DNA of 64,000 nt from JAHEDH01 sp963745865 (GCA_963745865.1 CAVUYZ010000004.1:248001-312000), one strand, 5' to 3'; counted from the stretch's first letter, positions 43,241-52,651 are shown. Notes: generated by a model from the letters alone, not told the origin. Numbers and translations: made by a program.

Positions 43241-44512
43241 TCAGGAGATGAGCTCGCAGGGCGGCGTCTCGAGTATCCCGAAGACTCGCATCAGCATTCG
43301 CAGGAGACCGAGTCGGTTGAGCGAACCGTCCTCGGGATGATCGCTGCCGTCACACGCGTCGACCATCCCGAAGTGGTAGAGCTCGGCGAGATCCACCGAC
43401 TCCCAACCGACCGGATCTGCATCGCGCAAGAGGTCGGCGACGTCGCTCCGGGTCAGGATGGGTTCACATGGATCTCCACAGATCTTCAAGAACCTGATTT
43501 GCTCGGCGGTCTCGAGCTCGTCGAGCATGGCGTCCGACTCGGCGAGGTCCGCTGCGACCTCAGCTCGAGCGATCACATCGAGCGGGTCGATGGTGAGTGC
43601 CTGGATCCAGGCGGTCGCCGTCTCCTGGTCGGCGGGCGCATCGCCGCAGAACAGAAGCCCGAACTCGTCACACGCCAGCGGCACGCCGATCGATAGCGCA
43701 TAGGTGACCAGGTCGGCGTCCTGCTGGGTAGTCACGTCGGCGAACGGTGATCCGACGTCGCCCAGCACTGCGTTGACGCCTGACAGCCCGGTCGGTGTCC
43801 GGCCTCTGGCGCGTCGCAGGCTCGGGAGCGGGTCGACCGACTCACTCCACGGGGTCCGCAGCTCGAAATGGAGGTGTGGGACCGACGGTTCAGCGTTGCC
43901 GCTGTCACCGACGTATCCGATGACCTGCCCTTGGGCGACGGTGTCTCCCACCTCGAGATTGCGAACGATGCCGACTCCCTGTCCGTCGTCGGTCGCCCAC
44001 GTGTCGTTGTTGAGATGGACGTACAGGCTCTGCCACCCGTCCCGGTGGCGGATCTTGACCCAGCAGCAGTCGCCGCCCCCGTTCCGGTTCACTTCGAGCA
44101 CGGTTCCGGATCGAACGGCAACCACGGGAGTGAGTTTCCTGGCTGAGATGTCGACGCCGGCGTGCCATCGCTCGCCTGCCTCGCGGATTGCACCAAACAC
44201 GGAGAGGAACGAGGAGTCGCCTGCGATCGGATACTCCAGCCGGTATGTGAACGAGCATCGCGGGGGAGGCGCCGTCGGCGGTGCCTGGTCCGGAGGTGCG
44301 GGGTCGGGCGGAGCAGAGGCGTCCTCGGGAGCGGTTCCGGTCTCCTCGGCGCTGATAGGTTCGGGTGCCGGTGGCGGGAGGTCGTTGGGCGCAGGCCCCA
44401 ATTCGCTGAACAGGCGCGGGCTACAGGCTGCGTCAGCCGGCAGGTCTGTTATCGGGACCGCGGCGAGCAGCAGAACAGCGACTGTCAGGGATCCCAAGCC
44501 CCGTTTCCACAT
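43241..44512 (-). CDS. Secreted M23 peptidase with SLH-like C-terminal domain
   Basis: About 423 aa exported protein. Signal peptide (RGLGSLTVAVLLLAAVPITD), Pro/Ala/Glu-rich linker, then a LytM/M23 zinc endopeptidase domain: HAGVDISARK (first His and Asp), SGTVLEVNRNGGGDCCWVKI, and VPHLHFELRTPW with HxH. The C-terminal 150 residues (SPFADVTTQQDADLVTYALS, GLLFCGDAPADQETATAWIQ) resemble S-layer homology repeats that tether proteins to the wall. Likely a peptidoglycan hydrolase or an activator of one. Start ATG 44512 (GTG 44518 possible). Confidence 0.85.
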   Translation of the reverse strand: MWKRGLGSLTVAVLLLAAVPITDLPADAACSPRLFSELGPAPNDLPPPAPEPISAEETGTAPEDASAPPDPAPPDQAPPTAPPPRCSFTYRLEYPIAGDSSFLSVFGAIREAGERWHAGVDISARKLTPVVAVRSGTVLEVNRNGGGDCCWVKIRHRDGWQSLYVHLNNDTWATDDGQGVGIVRNLEVGDTVAQGQVIGYVGDSGNAEPSVPHLHFELRTPWSESVDPLPSLRRARGRTPTGLSGVNAVLGDVGSPFADVTTQQDADLVTYALSIGVPLACDEFGLLFCGDAPADQETATAWIQALTIDPLDVIARAEVAADLAESDAMLDELETAEQIRFLKICGDPCEPILTRSDVADLLRDADPVGWESVDLAELYHFGMVDACDGSDHPEDGSLNRLGLLRMLMRVFGILETPPCELIS

Positions 44513-44624
44513 CCTCACCGTGAACACGCTACCGCAGATTCTCTCGATGTGGTGGGGTTGCGTTGCCGCAGTAGAGGTTGCGCTGCGGCCACGTATCATC
44601 TGAACACGACCGGGGGAGGAACCC

Positions 44625-45158
44625 ATGAGAGTCTCGACAGTGACCATTGCCGTGTTGCTGGCGTTCACGGTGATCGGCTGCAGCCAGGATTCGGAGAACG
44701 CTGAGCTCACCGTCACGACCACCACGATGTCGACGACCACGACCACGACCGCCGCCGCACCGACGACAACGATCGGAGCGAGTTCCGAAGAGGACGTCAC
44801 CGAGGATTCGACCGGGCGCACCGGCGAGGTCGGGATGGCGATCGATGGGTACGACGTGATCGCGCGTTCCTCGACCCAGGAGGGCGAGGTGCTTCATGTC
44901 ACGATCGCGCCGGGCAACTACACCGACGTCGACCTCGAGAACTTCGTCGTCGTGACGCTCGACGAGCGGGATGTCGCCGAGTTACACGTCTATGACGACC
45001 GGGCGGCCGTGGCGGCATCGTTGATCACCCCTGAGTCACGGACCCCCGATGAGCAGGCATCCATCGATGATCACTATCTGGTGAGCTTCACCGACGGGAA
45101 CGTGATCACCTTCCAGGGCCCGTTCGCCGGTGTCGGGGCGGTTCGAATCGGAAGCTAG
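44625..45158 (+). CDS. Hypothetical Thr-rich lipoprotein
   Basis: 177 aa. Lipobox FTVIGC (Cys 19), then a low-complexity Thr/Ala linker (residues 30-50) typical of wall-spanning actinobacterial lipoproteins, and a compact beta-rich C-terminal domain (VLHVTIAPGNYTDVDLENFV, DVAELHVYDDRAAV) of unknown family. GGGGGAGGAACCC precedes ATG 44625. Divergent from the M23 peptidase gene. Confidence 0.78.
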   Translation: MRVSTVTIAVLLAFTVIGCSQDSENAELTVTTTTMSTTTTTTAAAPTTTIGASSEEDVTEDSTGRTGEVGMAIDGYDVIARSSTQEGEVLHVTIAPGNYTDVDLENFVVVTLDERDVAELHVYDDRAAVAASLITPESRTPDEQASIDDHYLVSFTDGNVITFQGPFAGVGAVRIGS

Positions 45159-45185
45159 CCCTACCGGCGGAGGTGGTCTCCGGGT

Positions 45186-46613
45186 TCACAGCAACAGCCC
45201 GGCGACGAGGAGGAACCCGCCGAATCCGACGAGGTCGGTGAGCAGCGTCAAGAAGATGCTGGAAGCGAGGGCGGGGTCGAGGCCGACCCTACGCATGGTC
45301 AGGGGGATGATCGTCCCGAAAGTGGTTGCGACCAACAGGTTCACGGATGCGGCGACCGACACGACGATCGCAATGTCGAGGCTGGTCGCCTCACGCGTGG
45401 AGATCACTCCGATCGAGATCATGAGGAATGTCACCAGCGAGCCGAACACTGCGAGCGCGAGGCCGTTGATCAGTCCGATCGACGCCTGCCTCGCCACGAT
45501 CTCTCTGGCCCGGCTCGATGGAACCGAGTCTGTCGCCAATCCGCGGATGACGACAGCCAGGCTCTGCGCTCCACCGTTTCCGCCGATGAGCGCGATCACC
45601 GGCATCAGTGCGGCGAGCAGCGGCTCCCGGGAGATCAGGCCGGTCTGCGATTCGATCACCAGCGCCACCCCCAGCGACAGCAGCAGATTGAGCGCCAGCC
45701 AGGGGAGCCGCATTCCAACCGAGTGCGCCACATTCGTGTACACGGTCTCCTCAGCGCCTGCTCCGAACGACGTGGCGAAGTCTTCGGAAGCCTCAGCCTG
45801 CACCGACTCGATCACCGATTCATGCGTGACCATTCCGAGCAGCACACCTGTCGAGTTCACCACCGGCACGCCGAAGAGGCCGTAGCGCTGGGTGAGTTCG
45901 GCGACGACCTCGCGGTCGACGTTGGCTTCGACCCGAACCGGGTTTCGCACCATCGCGTCGTCGAGACCCACGCCCGGGCGGTTGAAGACGAGATCTCGGA
46001 ACGAGAGCACGCCGACCAGATGGTCGTCGTCGTCGGTGATGTAGACGTATGAAAGGTCCTCGAGCTCGGTTTGGAGCACTCGGATCCGCTCGATTGCCTC
46101 GCCGGCTGTCATTCCGACCGGTAGGACGGCGATGTCGGTGGTCATCAGACCGCCCGCACTGTCCGGAGCGTAGGTGAACAGGTCCCGAATCTCGATTGCG
46201 ACGTCGGCATCGACCTCGTCGAGGAGACGATCGATATCGGCTTGGTCGAGTTCACCGAGGATGTCGACGGCCTCTTCGGGCGGCATGGCACTCAGGACCC
46301 GGCCGGCATTGACCGGATCCATCTCCGTCAGCAGGTCGGCGGCGAGGTCGTCTCTGAGCTCTTCGAGTACCTCGGCTGCATCATCGGGATCCAGCTCATC
46401 GAACAGCTGACCCGCCGCCTCTTCGCTGATCGCCTCGAGGATGTCGGCGGCGTCGCCCGGCGTGGCCTCGGCGATCGCCAGCCAGTCGGCGTTGTACTCC
46501 TCGAGATAGTCCTCGACTTCGTCGGGCTCGCGTCGCGCTCGGGAGCGCAGCTGGCGCGCCAGATCTCTGGGGCGGAGCAGCCGCTTGCGGATTGAGGGTC
46601 GTTCTTGGTTCAT
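45186..46613 (-). CDS. mgtE: Magnesium transporter MgtE
   Basis: 475 aa Mg2+ channel. N-terminal superhelical MgtE_N repeats (DAADILEAISEEAAGQLFDE and following), two CBS domains (MTTDIAVLPVGMTAGEAIER; RNPVRVEANVDREVVAELTQ) and five transmembrane helices including the pore motif PVIALIGGNGGAQSLAVVIR and FGTIIPLTMRRVGLDPALAS. The cytoplasmic domains close the channel when Mg2+ is high. TAGGGT lies 10 bases before ATG 46613. Intact. Confidence 0.95.
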   Translation of the reverse strand: MNQERPSIRKRLLRPRDLARQLRSRARREPDEVEDYLEEYNADWLAIAEATPGDAADILEAISEEAAGQLFDELDPDDAAEVLEELRDDLAADLLTEMDPVNAGRVLSAMPPEEAVDILGELDQADIDRLLDEVDADVAIEIRDLFTYAPDSAGGLMTTDIAVLPVGMTAGEAIERIRVLQTELEDLSYVYITDDDDHLVGVLSFRDLVFNRPGVGLDDAMVRNPVRVEANVDREVVAELTQRYGLFGVPVVNSTGVLLGMVTHESVIESVQAEASEDFATSFGAGAEETVYTNVAHSVGMRLPWLALNLLLSLGVALVIESQTGLISREPLLAALMPVIALIGGNGGAQSLAVVIRGLATDSVPSSRAREIVARQASIGLINGLALAVFGSLVTFLMISIGVISTREATSLDIAIVVSVAASVNLLVATTFGTIIPLTMRRVGLDPALASSIFLTLLTDLVGFGGFLLVAGLLL

Positions 46614-46647
46614 GGACCAACCAACCCTAGAACGGAGCTGACCCCGT

Positions 46648-47124
46648 TCAGCCGCGGAACGGTTCGATCTTGGTGATCTTCACCGTGAAGGTCCCAGCCG
46701 GAGCTTTGTAACTGACTTCGTCACCGACGGAACTCCCGAGCAGAGCGTCACCAAGTGGTCCCGACGGCGATGCCAACAACATGCCGGGTTGCTTGTTCTC
46801 GGGGGGCGCCACGAAGTACTCCATCTCGTCGCCGTCGCCGTCGATCAGCGTGACGACCGAACCGACAACCACCTGATCAGAGTCCTCGACCTCGCGCACT
46901 TCGGAGTTCTCGAGGATGTGCTTGATCTGTCTGATCCGGGCTTCCATCATGCCCTGATCGTTCTTGGCGGCGTCGTAGTCGGCGTTCTCGCGAAGATCGC
47001 CGTGCTCGCGGGCGGTCTGGATCCGCTCCTCGATGTGGGCTCGCCCTTCATTCGTGAGCTGATCGAGCTCCGATTTGAGCTTGGCGTGGGCGTCGGGTGT
47101 CAGAAATGTGGATTCGTCGGCCAT
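46648..47124 (-). CDS. greA: Transcription elongation factor GreA
   Basis: 158 aa. N-terminal antiparallel coiled coil (FLTPDAHAKLKSELDQLTNE, then AREHGDLRENADYDAAKNDQ whose Asp-Glu tip enters the RNA polymerase channel and stimulates transcript cleavage) and C-terminal FKBP-like domain (VVVGSVVTLIDGDGDEMEYF, SPSGPLGDALLGSSVGDEVS). Same strand as mgtE, 34 bases upstream of it. A TACCCT promoter element is visible about 50 bases before ATG 47124. Confidence 0.95.
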   Translation of the reverse strand: MADESTFLTPDAHAKLKSELDQLTNEGRAHIEERIQTAREHGDLRENADYDAAKNDQGMMEARIRQIKHILENSEVREVEDSDQVVVGSVVTLIDGDGDEMEYFVAPPENKQPGMLLASPSGPLGDALLGSSVGDEVSYKAPAGTFTVKITKIEPFRG

Positions 47125-47184
47125 GTCGGCGTGTGTCTCCCGTCGGGAAACAGACAGGGTACAGAGTCACGGCTTCAGGCGAAC

Positions 47185-48225
47185 TCAGCCCTCGAGAGAG
47201 ATTCGGCCGATGGGCCCGGTGGTGATGTGTCCGATGACCGCTGACGGCGTGCCATGGCCGGCCAGGGTCTCCATCAGGTCGTTGCTTCGATCTGCGGGCA
47301 CGCTGATCAGCAGCCCACCTGATGTTTGGGCATCCCAGAGCATCCGGCGCGACCGGTCGTCGCCGCCGTCGACCGAGTCGGCGAGCGCCGTTCCATTCCG
47401 GCCCGAACCGCCTGGATAGAAGCCGGCATCGAGCAGCTCCCAAGCTCCTGGGAGGATCGGCACAGCGCCGACCTCCACCGTGGCTGCTACGCCCGACGCG
47501 ACGAGGATCTCTCGCAGATGCCCGAGAAGGCCAAACCCGGTGACATCCGTTGCGGCATGTACACCGACGTCGCGCATCGCTTCGGAAGCGGCGGCGTTCA
47601 GTTGGGCCATCGAGTCCACAGCCATCTCGAGCACATGTGGGTCACAGGCTCCAGCTTTGACAGCGGTGGCGATGATGCCGGTGCCGAGCGGCTTCGTCAG
47701 GACCAGGCGGTCTCCGGATGTCGCTCCGCGGTTTGCGATCACATGGTCGGGGTGCACCATCCCGGTTACTGCGAACCCGTACGTGGGCTCGGTGTCGTCG
47801 ATCGAGTGCCCTCCGACGATCACGCACCCCGCGTCGGCCATGACATCCGCTCCGCCGCGGAGGACGTCCGACAGGATCTCGAACGGCAGATCGCCCCGGG
47901 GCCAGCCAACGAGCTGGAGTGCGGTCGATGGGACGGCTCCCATCGCGTAGATGTCGGAGAGCGCGTTGGCGGCCGCGATCCGACCCCAGTCGCGCGGATC
48001 GTCGACGATCGGTGTGAAGAAATCGACCGTTTGCACGAGGGCCCGATCGGGCGCGATGCGAAAGACCCCCGCGTCGTCGGAGGTGGCGGTCCCCACCATG
48101 AGGTCCGGATGGGTCATGGCGGGGTGATCGGACAATGGCGACAGGACCTGTGCCAGCTCGGATGGCCCGAGCTTGCAGGCTCAACCGGCGCCGTGGCTGT
48201 ATCTGGTGAGTCGAACGTCGGACAC
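47185..48225 (-). CDS. selD: Selenophosphate synthetase, selenocysteine-containing (in-frame UGA)
   Basis: Makes selenophosphate from selenide and ATP. From GTG 48225 the frame reads VSDVRLTRYSHGAG, then TGA at 48183-48181, then ACKLGPSELAQVL and the complete SelD body (DDAGVFRIAPDRALVQTVDF, FFTPIVDDPRDWGRIAAANA, LSDIYAMGAVPSTALQLVGW, CVIVGGHSIDDTEPTYGFAV, TDVTGFGLLGHLREI, DAQTSGGLLISVP). Family members have Cys or Sec exactly there (GAGCGCK), so UGA is read as selenocysteine; a SECIS-like hairpin follows at once. 346 codons including Sec, normal length. A conventional caller would start at ATG 48135 and lose the catalytic residue. TAGCGT lies 7 bases before the GTG. Confidence 0.92.
48150..48183 (-). 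promoter_or_regulatory. SECIS-like hairpin behind the selD UGA
   Basis: On the minus strand the UGA (48183-48181) is followed after 8-14 bases by AGCTCGG(48173-48167) GCCAT CCGAGCT(48161-48155), a perfect 7 bp stem, extendable by CTG/CAG. The apical loop begins with G, as in bacterial SECIS elements, and starts 14 bases past the codon, the short end of the accepted range. Confidence 0.75.
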
Positions 48226-48232
48226 CGCCAAG

Positions 48233-48238
48233 ACGCTA
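48233..48238 (-). promoter_or_regulatory. Putative -10 hexamer, leaderless start of selD
   Basis: TAGCGT on the minus strand, 7 bases before GTG 48225; independently supports the Sec-including start. Confidence 0.5.
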
Positions 48239-48286
48239 GCCCACACCCCGGCTTTCGCCGCCCCGGAACCGGTTCGAGAGATCCTC

Positions 48287-48742
48287 ATGACGTCGTTCTG
48301 TGGCTACCGTCGCGGCATGGACGGACGCGAACGCTTGGCGGAGATCGCAGCTGCGGTATCGATCGGCACCGCGCGCCGGCACATCTTCCTGTGTGCCGAC
48401 CAGACCACTCCTCGGTGCGCCCCTGTCGAGGAAACCCGTCACGTGTGGGCCCATCTCAAGCGTCGGCTGAAAGCGCTGGGCATCACATCGGCCCCACCCC
48501 CGTGGCACGGGAACCCGGCGATGGAGGCATTCCCGGTCGATCCCGGTGGGGGTTCGGTACTCCGATCCAAGGTGGACTGTTTCCGCATCTGTGAGATGGG
48601 CCCGATCGCCGTTGTCCAGCCTGACGGCGTGTGGTATCACTCGGTGTCGGTGGAGGTCTTGGATCGGATCATCGACGAGCACCTGATCGGGGGGCGGCCG
48701 GTCGATGAATACGTGTTCGCCCAGAGCGGTTCGAACTCATGA
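48287..48742 (+). CDS. Thioredoxin-like [2Fe-2S] ferredoxin domain protein
   Basis: About 151 aa. Cluster cysteines in HIFLCADQTTPRCAPVEETR (C-x7-C) and VDCFRICEMGPIAVVQPDGV (C-x3-C), the pattern of (2Fe-2S) ferredoxins of the NuoE/Shethna-like thioredoxin fold. C-terminal VDEYVFAQ is typical. Start ATG 48287 (GAGAG upstream) or 48317. Stop overlaps the next start (ATGA), coupling it to an alpha/beta hydrolase. Divergent from selD; partner unknown. Confidence 0.83.
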   Translation: MTSFCGYRRGMDGRERLAEIAAAVSIGTARRHIFLCADQTTPRCAPVEETRHVWAHLKRRLKALGITSAPPPWHGNPAMEAFPVDPGGGSVLRSKVDCFRICEMGPIAVVQPDGVWYHSVSVEVLDRIIDEHLIGGRPVDEYVFAQSGSNS

Positions 48743-49656
48743 AGCGCGTCCTCCAGGCCGGGTTGGCAGCCGTTGTGGCCTGGCGCTTGTTCGGTCCGAC
48801 TCTCACGCCGAGGTTCTCAAAGGGGCAGGTGCACCCGTGGAAGATCCCGGCGACCACCGTGTTCGTCGGTGGCCGCGAGTTCGCGGTTCGCGAGACGGGT
48901 GACCCGAACGGTCCTGACGTCGTGCTGATCCATGGCTTGGGCGGCTCATCCATCACCGAGTGGTACGAGGTCGGGCCGCTGCTCGCCGAATCCTTTCATC
49001 TGATCATCGTCGAGAATCGCAACCACGGCCTGTCTCCTCGCGTGACCGGGCGGCACGACGTTGCTGATGTGGCTGACGACGTGGCAGCCGTGATGGAGCA
49101 GCTCGGAGTGGCGAGCGCGCACGTGGTCGGGTACTCGATGGGCGGGGCCGTGGCCCAATCGCTGGCTCATCGTCATCCGGCGAAGGTCGAGCGACTGGTG
49201 CTCATCGCCACGTTCTTGGTTCACCGTCCGCTGTTGCGATGGGCCCGAACGGTTGGGGTGTACATCGCCAGGGCATGGGAGCGGGCAACTGGCACGGGCA
49301 CCCCGGAGGTCAGGGCTGGATACCTCCTGGCGACCGGTGCTGTCGAGTCTCGGCATGCCCGCTTCATCTGGGAGGAGACCCACCGCAGAGATCCCGAAGC
49401 CGGTGCCGCGGCAAGTCTCGCGCTGTTCAGGTTCGACTCGCGGCCGTGGATCGGGGACATCGAGGATCCGACGCTCGTCATCGTCCCGGGGAGCGATCAG
49501 CTGGTCCCGGTGTCCTGGCAGCACGACCTCGCCAATCGACTGCCGAACGCGCGAATGGTCGAGATATCCGGAGCCCGCCACGAAGTCGTCTGGACCCACG
49601 CCGAACGAGTCGCCGGCCTCGTCACAGACTTCCTTGCGGAAGATCCTGCCTCGTAG
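48739..49656 (+). CDS. Alpha/beta hydrolase
   Basis: 305 aa. N-terminal hydrophobic helix (VLQAGLAAVVAWRLFG) may anchor it to the membrane. Oxyanion-hole motif VVLIHGLGGSSITEWYEVGP, nucleophile elbow VVGYSMGGAVAQSLAHRHP (Ser), Asp in IVPGSDQLVPVSW and His in ISGARHEVVWTHAER complete the triad. Coupled to the ferredoxin-domain protein upstream. Esterase, lipase or C-C hydrolase activity possible; substrate unknown. Confidence 0.88.
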   Translation: MKRVLQAGLAAVVAWRLFGPTLTPRFSKGQVHPWKIPATTVFVGGREFAVRETGDPNGPDVVLIHGLGGSSITEWYEVGPLLAESFHLIIVENRNHGLSPRVTGRHDVADVADDVAAVMEQLGVASAHVVGYSMGGAVAQSLAHRHPAKVERLVLIATFLVHRPLLRWARTVGVYIARAWERATGTGTPEVRAGYLLATGAVESRHARFIWEETHRRDPEAGAAASLALFRFDSRPWIGDIEDPTLVIVPGSDQLVPVSWQHDLANRLPNARMVEISGARHEVVWTHAERVAGLVTDFLAEDPAS

Positions 49657-49716
49657 GACCGGCATCGTCACCGCCCGACCGGATCAGCGATTCGGAACGC
49701 CGGGTTCACCGATACC

Positions 49717-49914
49717 ATGATCATGGTGGACCTCCCCTTCATCTTCGCGCACGGCAGCGGGCTCGATGACGCCCTGTGGTTCCTGATTCCGGTCGTGCTG
49801 GCGGTCGCCTGGATGAGACGCACCGAGAAGAGGGCGTCGGAGCGTGCCGAACAGGACCGGGCGGATACCGAGCAGAGTCAAGCGGAAATCGGGGACGCCT
49901 CAGGCGGAACCTGA
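49717..49914 (+). CDS. Small single-pass membrane protein, 65 aa
   Basis: Not recognised. One helix (DALWFLIPVVLAVAWMRR) followed by a charged tail (RRTEKRASERAEQDRADTEQ), inside-out topology by the positive-inside rule. ATG 49717 or 49723; TACCAT overlaps the first. Position between the hydrolase and the next membrane protein on the same strand. Confidence 0.6.
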   Translation: MIMVDLPFIFAHGSGLDDALWFLIPVVLAVAWMRRTEKRASERAEQDRADTEQSQAEIGDASGGT

Positions 49915-49945
49915 GCTCACTGGCGAGCGCGCCGACCTGTCGGGC

Positions 49946-49951
49946 TATCCT
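49946..49951 (+). promoter_or_regulatory. Putative -10 hexamer, leaderless start of the 401 aa membrane protein
   Basis: TATCCT, 8 bases before ATG 49960. Confidence 0.45.
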
Positions 49952-49959
49952 GCGGCCCG

Positions 49960-51165
49960 ATGAGTGACCTTGCTGCCGCCGCTGCCGCGCTCGGGATTCC
50001 TGAGAGCCTGGCCGACCGATCTGCCAAAGCCCGCGCCGCAGCCAGCGGCTCCAGCGAGGAGCAAGTCCTGTCCGCATGGGCAGGAGGCGGCTCGGCGCCT
50101 GCCGCTTCTCCGGTTCCGGCACCGGCACCGGCGGAGGAGATCCCAGACGCACCCGAGCCCGACTCCCCGGTTGTCGACTCCCGGCCCGCCCCCGACATGC
50201 AGCCCGCCGCTGCCCCGGCTCCCGTGGCGGTAGCCGTTGCCGTCCCTCCCGAAGAGGACGAGGATCCTGTCGTCGCAGCTCCGCTCACCGACCGCATCGG
50301 TGTCTCTGGCAAGGTTGGCGCCGTCGTTGGACTCGTTGCGGCGCTGATCGTCATCTTGTTCTCGAGCCAGTGGCTGCTCCCGCGTGCGTCGGTCATCGGC
50401 GAAGTCGGCTCATTCCAGGCGGTCGTTGAAGTCATCGGTTCGTGGGTGATCGTCGGGTCGGTGTTGATCGGGGTCGCAGTCGGCATCGCCGTGGCAGGGA
50501 TCAGCCGATCGGTGACCGGCATGTTCGACCGCGGAATGAGACTCATCAGCTCGTCGGCGGTCTCCATGCTGATCGGGATCGGTGGCGGTGTCATCGGGGG
50601 AGCGATCATCGGAGCGATCGTCGTCGGTGCGGGTAGCCCGAGCGAGCTGGACCCGGCGGTGACCGTCGTTCCGGTCTTGGCCGGCCTCTTGTGGACCACA
50701 TTCGGGTGGATCGCTGCCGGTTGGGCGACGGGCGCCCTGGTCCAGGCTGTGGGAGTGCCTGACGGCGTCGAGAGCCACGAAGCCGAAGAGTCGTCGTCGG
50801 TTCGCCGCAGACTCGTCTCGGCTTGGGGGATTCCGCTCGCTGCATTCGTGACCATCCTGACGGTCGTGCTCCCGCTCGCGTTCATCTTCATCGAGTTCCC
50901 GTCCTTCGCCCCTGTGCTGGCCATCGTTGTCGCCGGCGGAATCCTCGGCTTTTCCGGGCTGACGGCTTCGCGCCCCGGAATGCGAATCACGGCGGGAGAG
51001 TTCCTCATCGCCGGAGCCGGCGTCGGCGTCATCCTGTTGATCCTCGTTTCAGTTCTGCTCGTTCAGGGCGGAGGCGGACACGGTGGCGAAGAAGGCGGCG
51101 CCGAGCAGACCTCGGAGTCGGCCGGGAGCGAGGCCGCCGCGCCCCTCTATCTCATCCAGCTCTGA
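49960..51165 (+). CDS. Multi-pass membrane protein with Pro/Ala-rich cytoplasmic region
   Basis: 401 aa, family not recognised. Residues 1-30 form a small helical, SHOCT/coil-like segment (LGIPESLADRSAKARAAASG) followed by PEEQ-type SSEEQVLSAWAGGGS and a Pro/Ala/Glu linker to residue 115. Six or seven helices follow (VGAVVGLVAALIVILFSSQW; VIGSWVIVGSVLIGVAVGIA; MLIGIGGGVIGGAIIGAIVV; and a C-terminal pair), ending in a Gly/Glu-rich tail. The linker-plus-helices layout suggests a sensor or scaffold, but nothing more can be said. Confidence 0.75.
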   Translation: MSDLAAAAAALGIPESLADRSAKARAAASGSSEEQVLSAWAGGGSAPAASPVPAPAPAEEIPDAPEPDSPVVDSRPAPDMQPAAAPAPVAVAVAVPPEEDEDPVVAAPLTDRIGVSGKVGAVVGLVAALIVILFSSQWLLPRASVIGEVGSFQAVVEVIGSWVIVGSVLIGVAVGIAVAGISRSVTGMFDRGMRLISSSAVSMLIGIGGGVIGGAIIGAIVVGAGSPSELDPAVTVVPVLAGLLWTTFGWIAAGWATGALVQAVGVPDGVESHEAEESSSVRRRLVSAWGIPLAAFVTILTVVLPLAFIFIEFPSFAPVLAIVVAGGILGFSGLTASRPGMRITAGEFLIAGAGVGVILLILVSVLLVQGGGGHGGEEGGAEQTSESAGSEAAAPLYLIQL

Positions 51166-51204
51166 CTCGATGTACGAGTCCTGGGGATCCCCCGGCACAT
51201 CCCC

Positions 51205-52651
51205 ATGACCGACCTCGACCGGATTCTCGCAAGGGCTCTCGACCAATCGACGGTGCCGACCTGCATCACCGGCAGCGAACTCGACCTGCCGGGACCTCAG
51301 ATCGTCTATGTCAACGACGCCTATTGCCAGATGATGAACACCTCACGCGAGGACGTCATCGGTCTGACGCCACGGATCATGCAGGGTCCGCTCACTGATC
51401 GCGTGGTGCTCCGAACGCTCAAAGACACGCTTCGACGGGGGGAGAGTTTCGTCGGTGAGACGTTCAACTATCGCCTGGACGGCGTCCCATTCATCAACTC
51501 GTGGCGTATCGATCCGATCAGGAACAGCGCGGGCGAGATCACCCACTACTCCTCCGCCCAGCACGACGTGACAAACAGCCGGGCGTTCGAGGCGCTTGCC
51601 CAAGGGACCCGGCATGTCGACGATCTCCTCCGATCGATCCTCGCGTCCGAAGTGGAGCCATCTGCTGCGATGGATACGCTCGCGTCCGGTATCGCACGGG
51701 CAGCCCACCAGGTCCTGTTCGGAGTCGGGAGGCTGACTGTGCACATCTCGCATCCGTTCGGTCGAGCGACTGATTCGGTGTCGACGATCTCTCCCACCTT
51801 GGTCATCGATTTGGACCCTGCGAACAAGACCATCTCAGGGGCGATCGAGATCGAACTGACGAGCGAGGAGGCCAAAGTGGCGAATCGCAACACGCTCGAG
51901 ATGCTGGCGATCCGGGCTTCGACCGTCGATCGATGCGCTAGCTGGCGCCATCCTCGATCGGACCGTCGTCGGGGAGTTCGAGCGTCAGTTGGGGTCCGCC
52001 GTGATGTCGGAGGTCGCAGGATTCGAGATCGCCACCCGGTACGAGCCGACCTTCGACACGCTCGACATTTCGGGCGACTGGCTCGACGTGATCACTCGCG
52101 GCGAGGAGTCGGCATTCGTGATCGGCGATGTCGCCGGCCACGGGGTCGAGGCTGCGGTAGCCATGACCCGGATCAGATCAGCGGCGGAGATGGCGTTGCA
52201 CACTGCTCTCCCTGCCGAGGAGAAAATGGCCGAACTCAACTCGTTCTGTTTTGATCACGGGATCTTCTGCACATTGATGGTGCTCTATCCGTCGGCGGAC
52301 TCGATCGAGGTCGTGTGTGCAGGCCACGTTCCACCGATCGTCGTGTCGGGCGGGACCGCACGGATTGGAGAGGTCGAGCCCGGACCGGCACTCGGCTCGA
52401 TCCGGGCGGCGACCTACTCGACGACGAGAATCGAGATGCGGGACCTCCAACTCGTGGCGCTGCTCACCGATGGCCTCGTCGAGCGCAGGAACGCTAAGAT
52501 CGACCTCGGGCTGGAGCTGGTTCGTCGGGCGATCGGCGACGGCAGCGGCGATCTCGAGGAACTCGCCGACCGCGTGATCGCGGCCGGTAGAGACTCTGAC
52601 CATCAGGATGACACTGCACTGATGCTGATCGCGCCTCGATCAGCCGTCTGA
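51205..52651 (+). CDS. PAS sensor / PP2C (SpoIIE-type) phosphatase (frameshifted near 51930)
   Basis: About 481 aa. N-terminal PAS domain of LOV-like sequence (IVYVNDAYCQMMNTSREDVI, PRIMQGPLTDRVVLRTLKDT, ITHYSSAQHDVTNSR) whose GLTPRIMQG lacks the photoactive Cys of LOV (GRNCRFLQG). Central GAF-poor linker, then RsbU/SpoIIE phosphatase: GFEIATRYEPTFDTLDISGD, VIGDVAGHGVEAAVAM, AGHVPPIVVS, DGLVERRNAKIDLG and DDTALMLIA with the metal-binding Asps. The frame shifts at a CGATCGAT duplication; corrected it reads DRTVVGEFERQLGSAVMSEV. Likely controls an anti-sigma antagonist. Ends overlap the convergent lipoprotein by 12 bases. Confidence 0.85.

Noticed and set aside
48265..48290. T-loop-like GGTTCGAGAGATCC, possible tRNA-Sec beside selD
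   Set aside because: The flanks do not form a T stem, anticodon arm or acceptor; it belongs to the promoter and start region of the ferredoxin gene.
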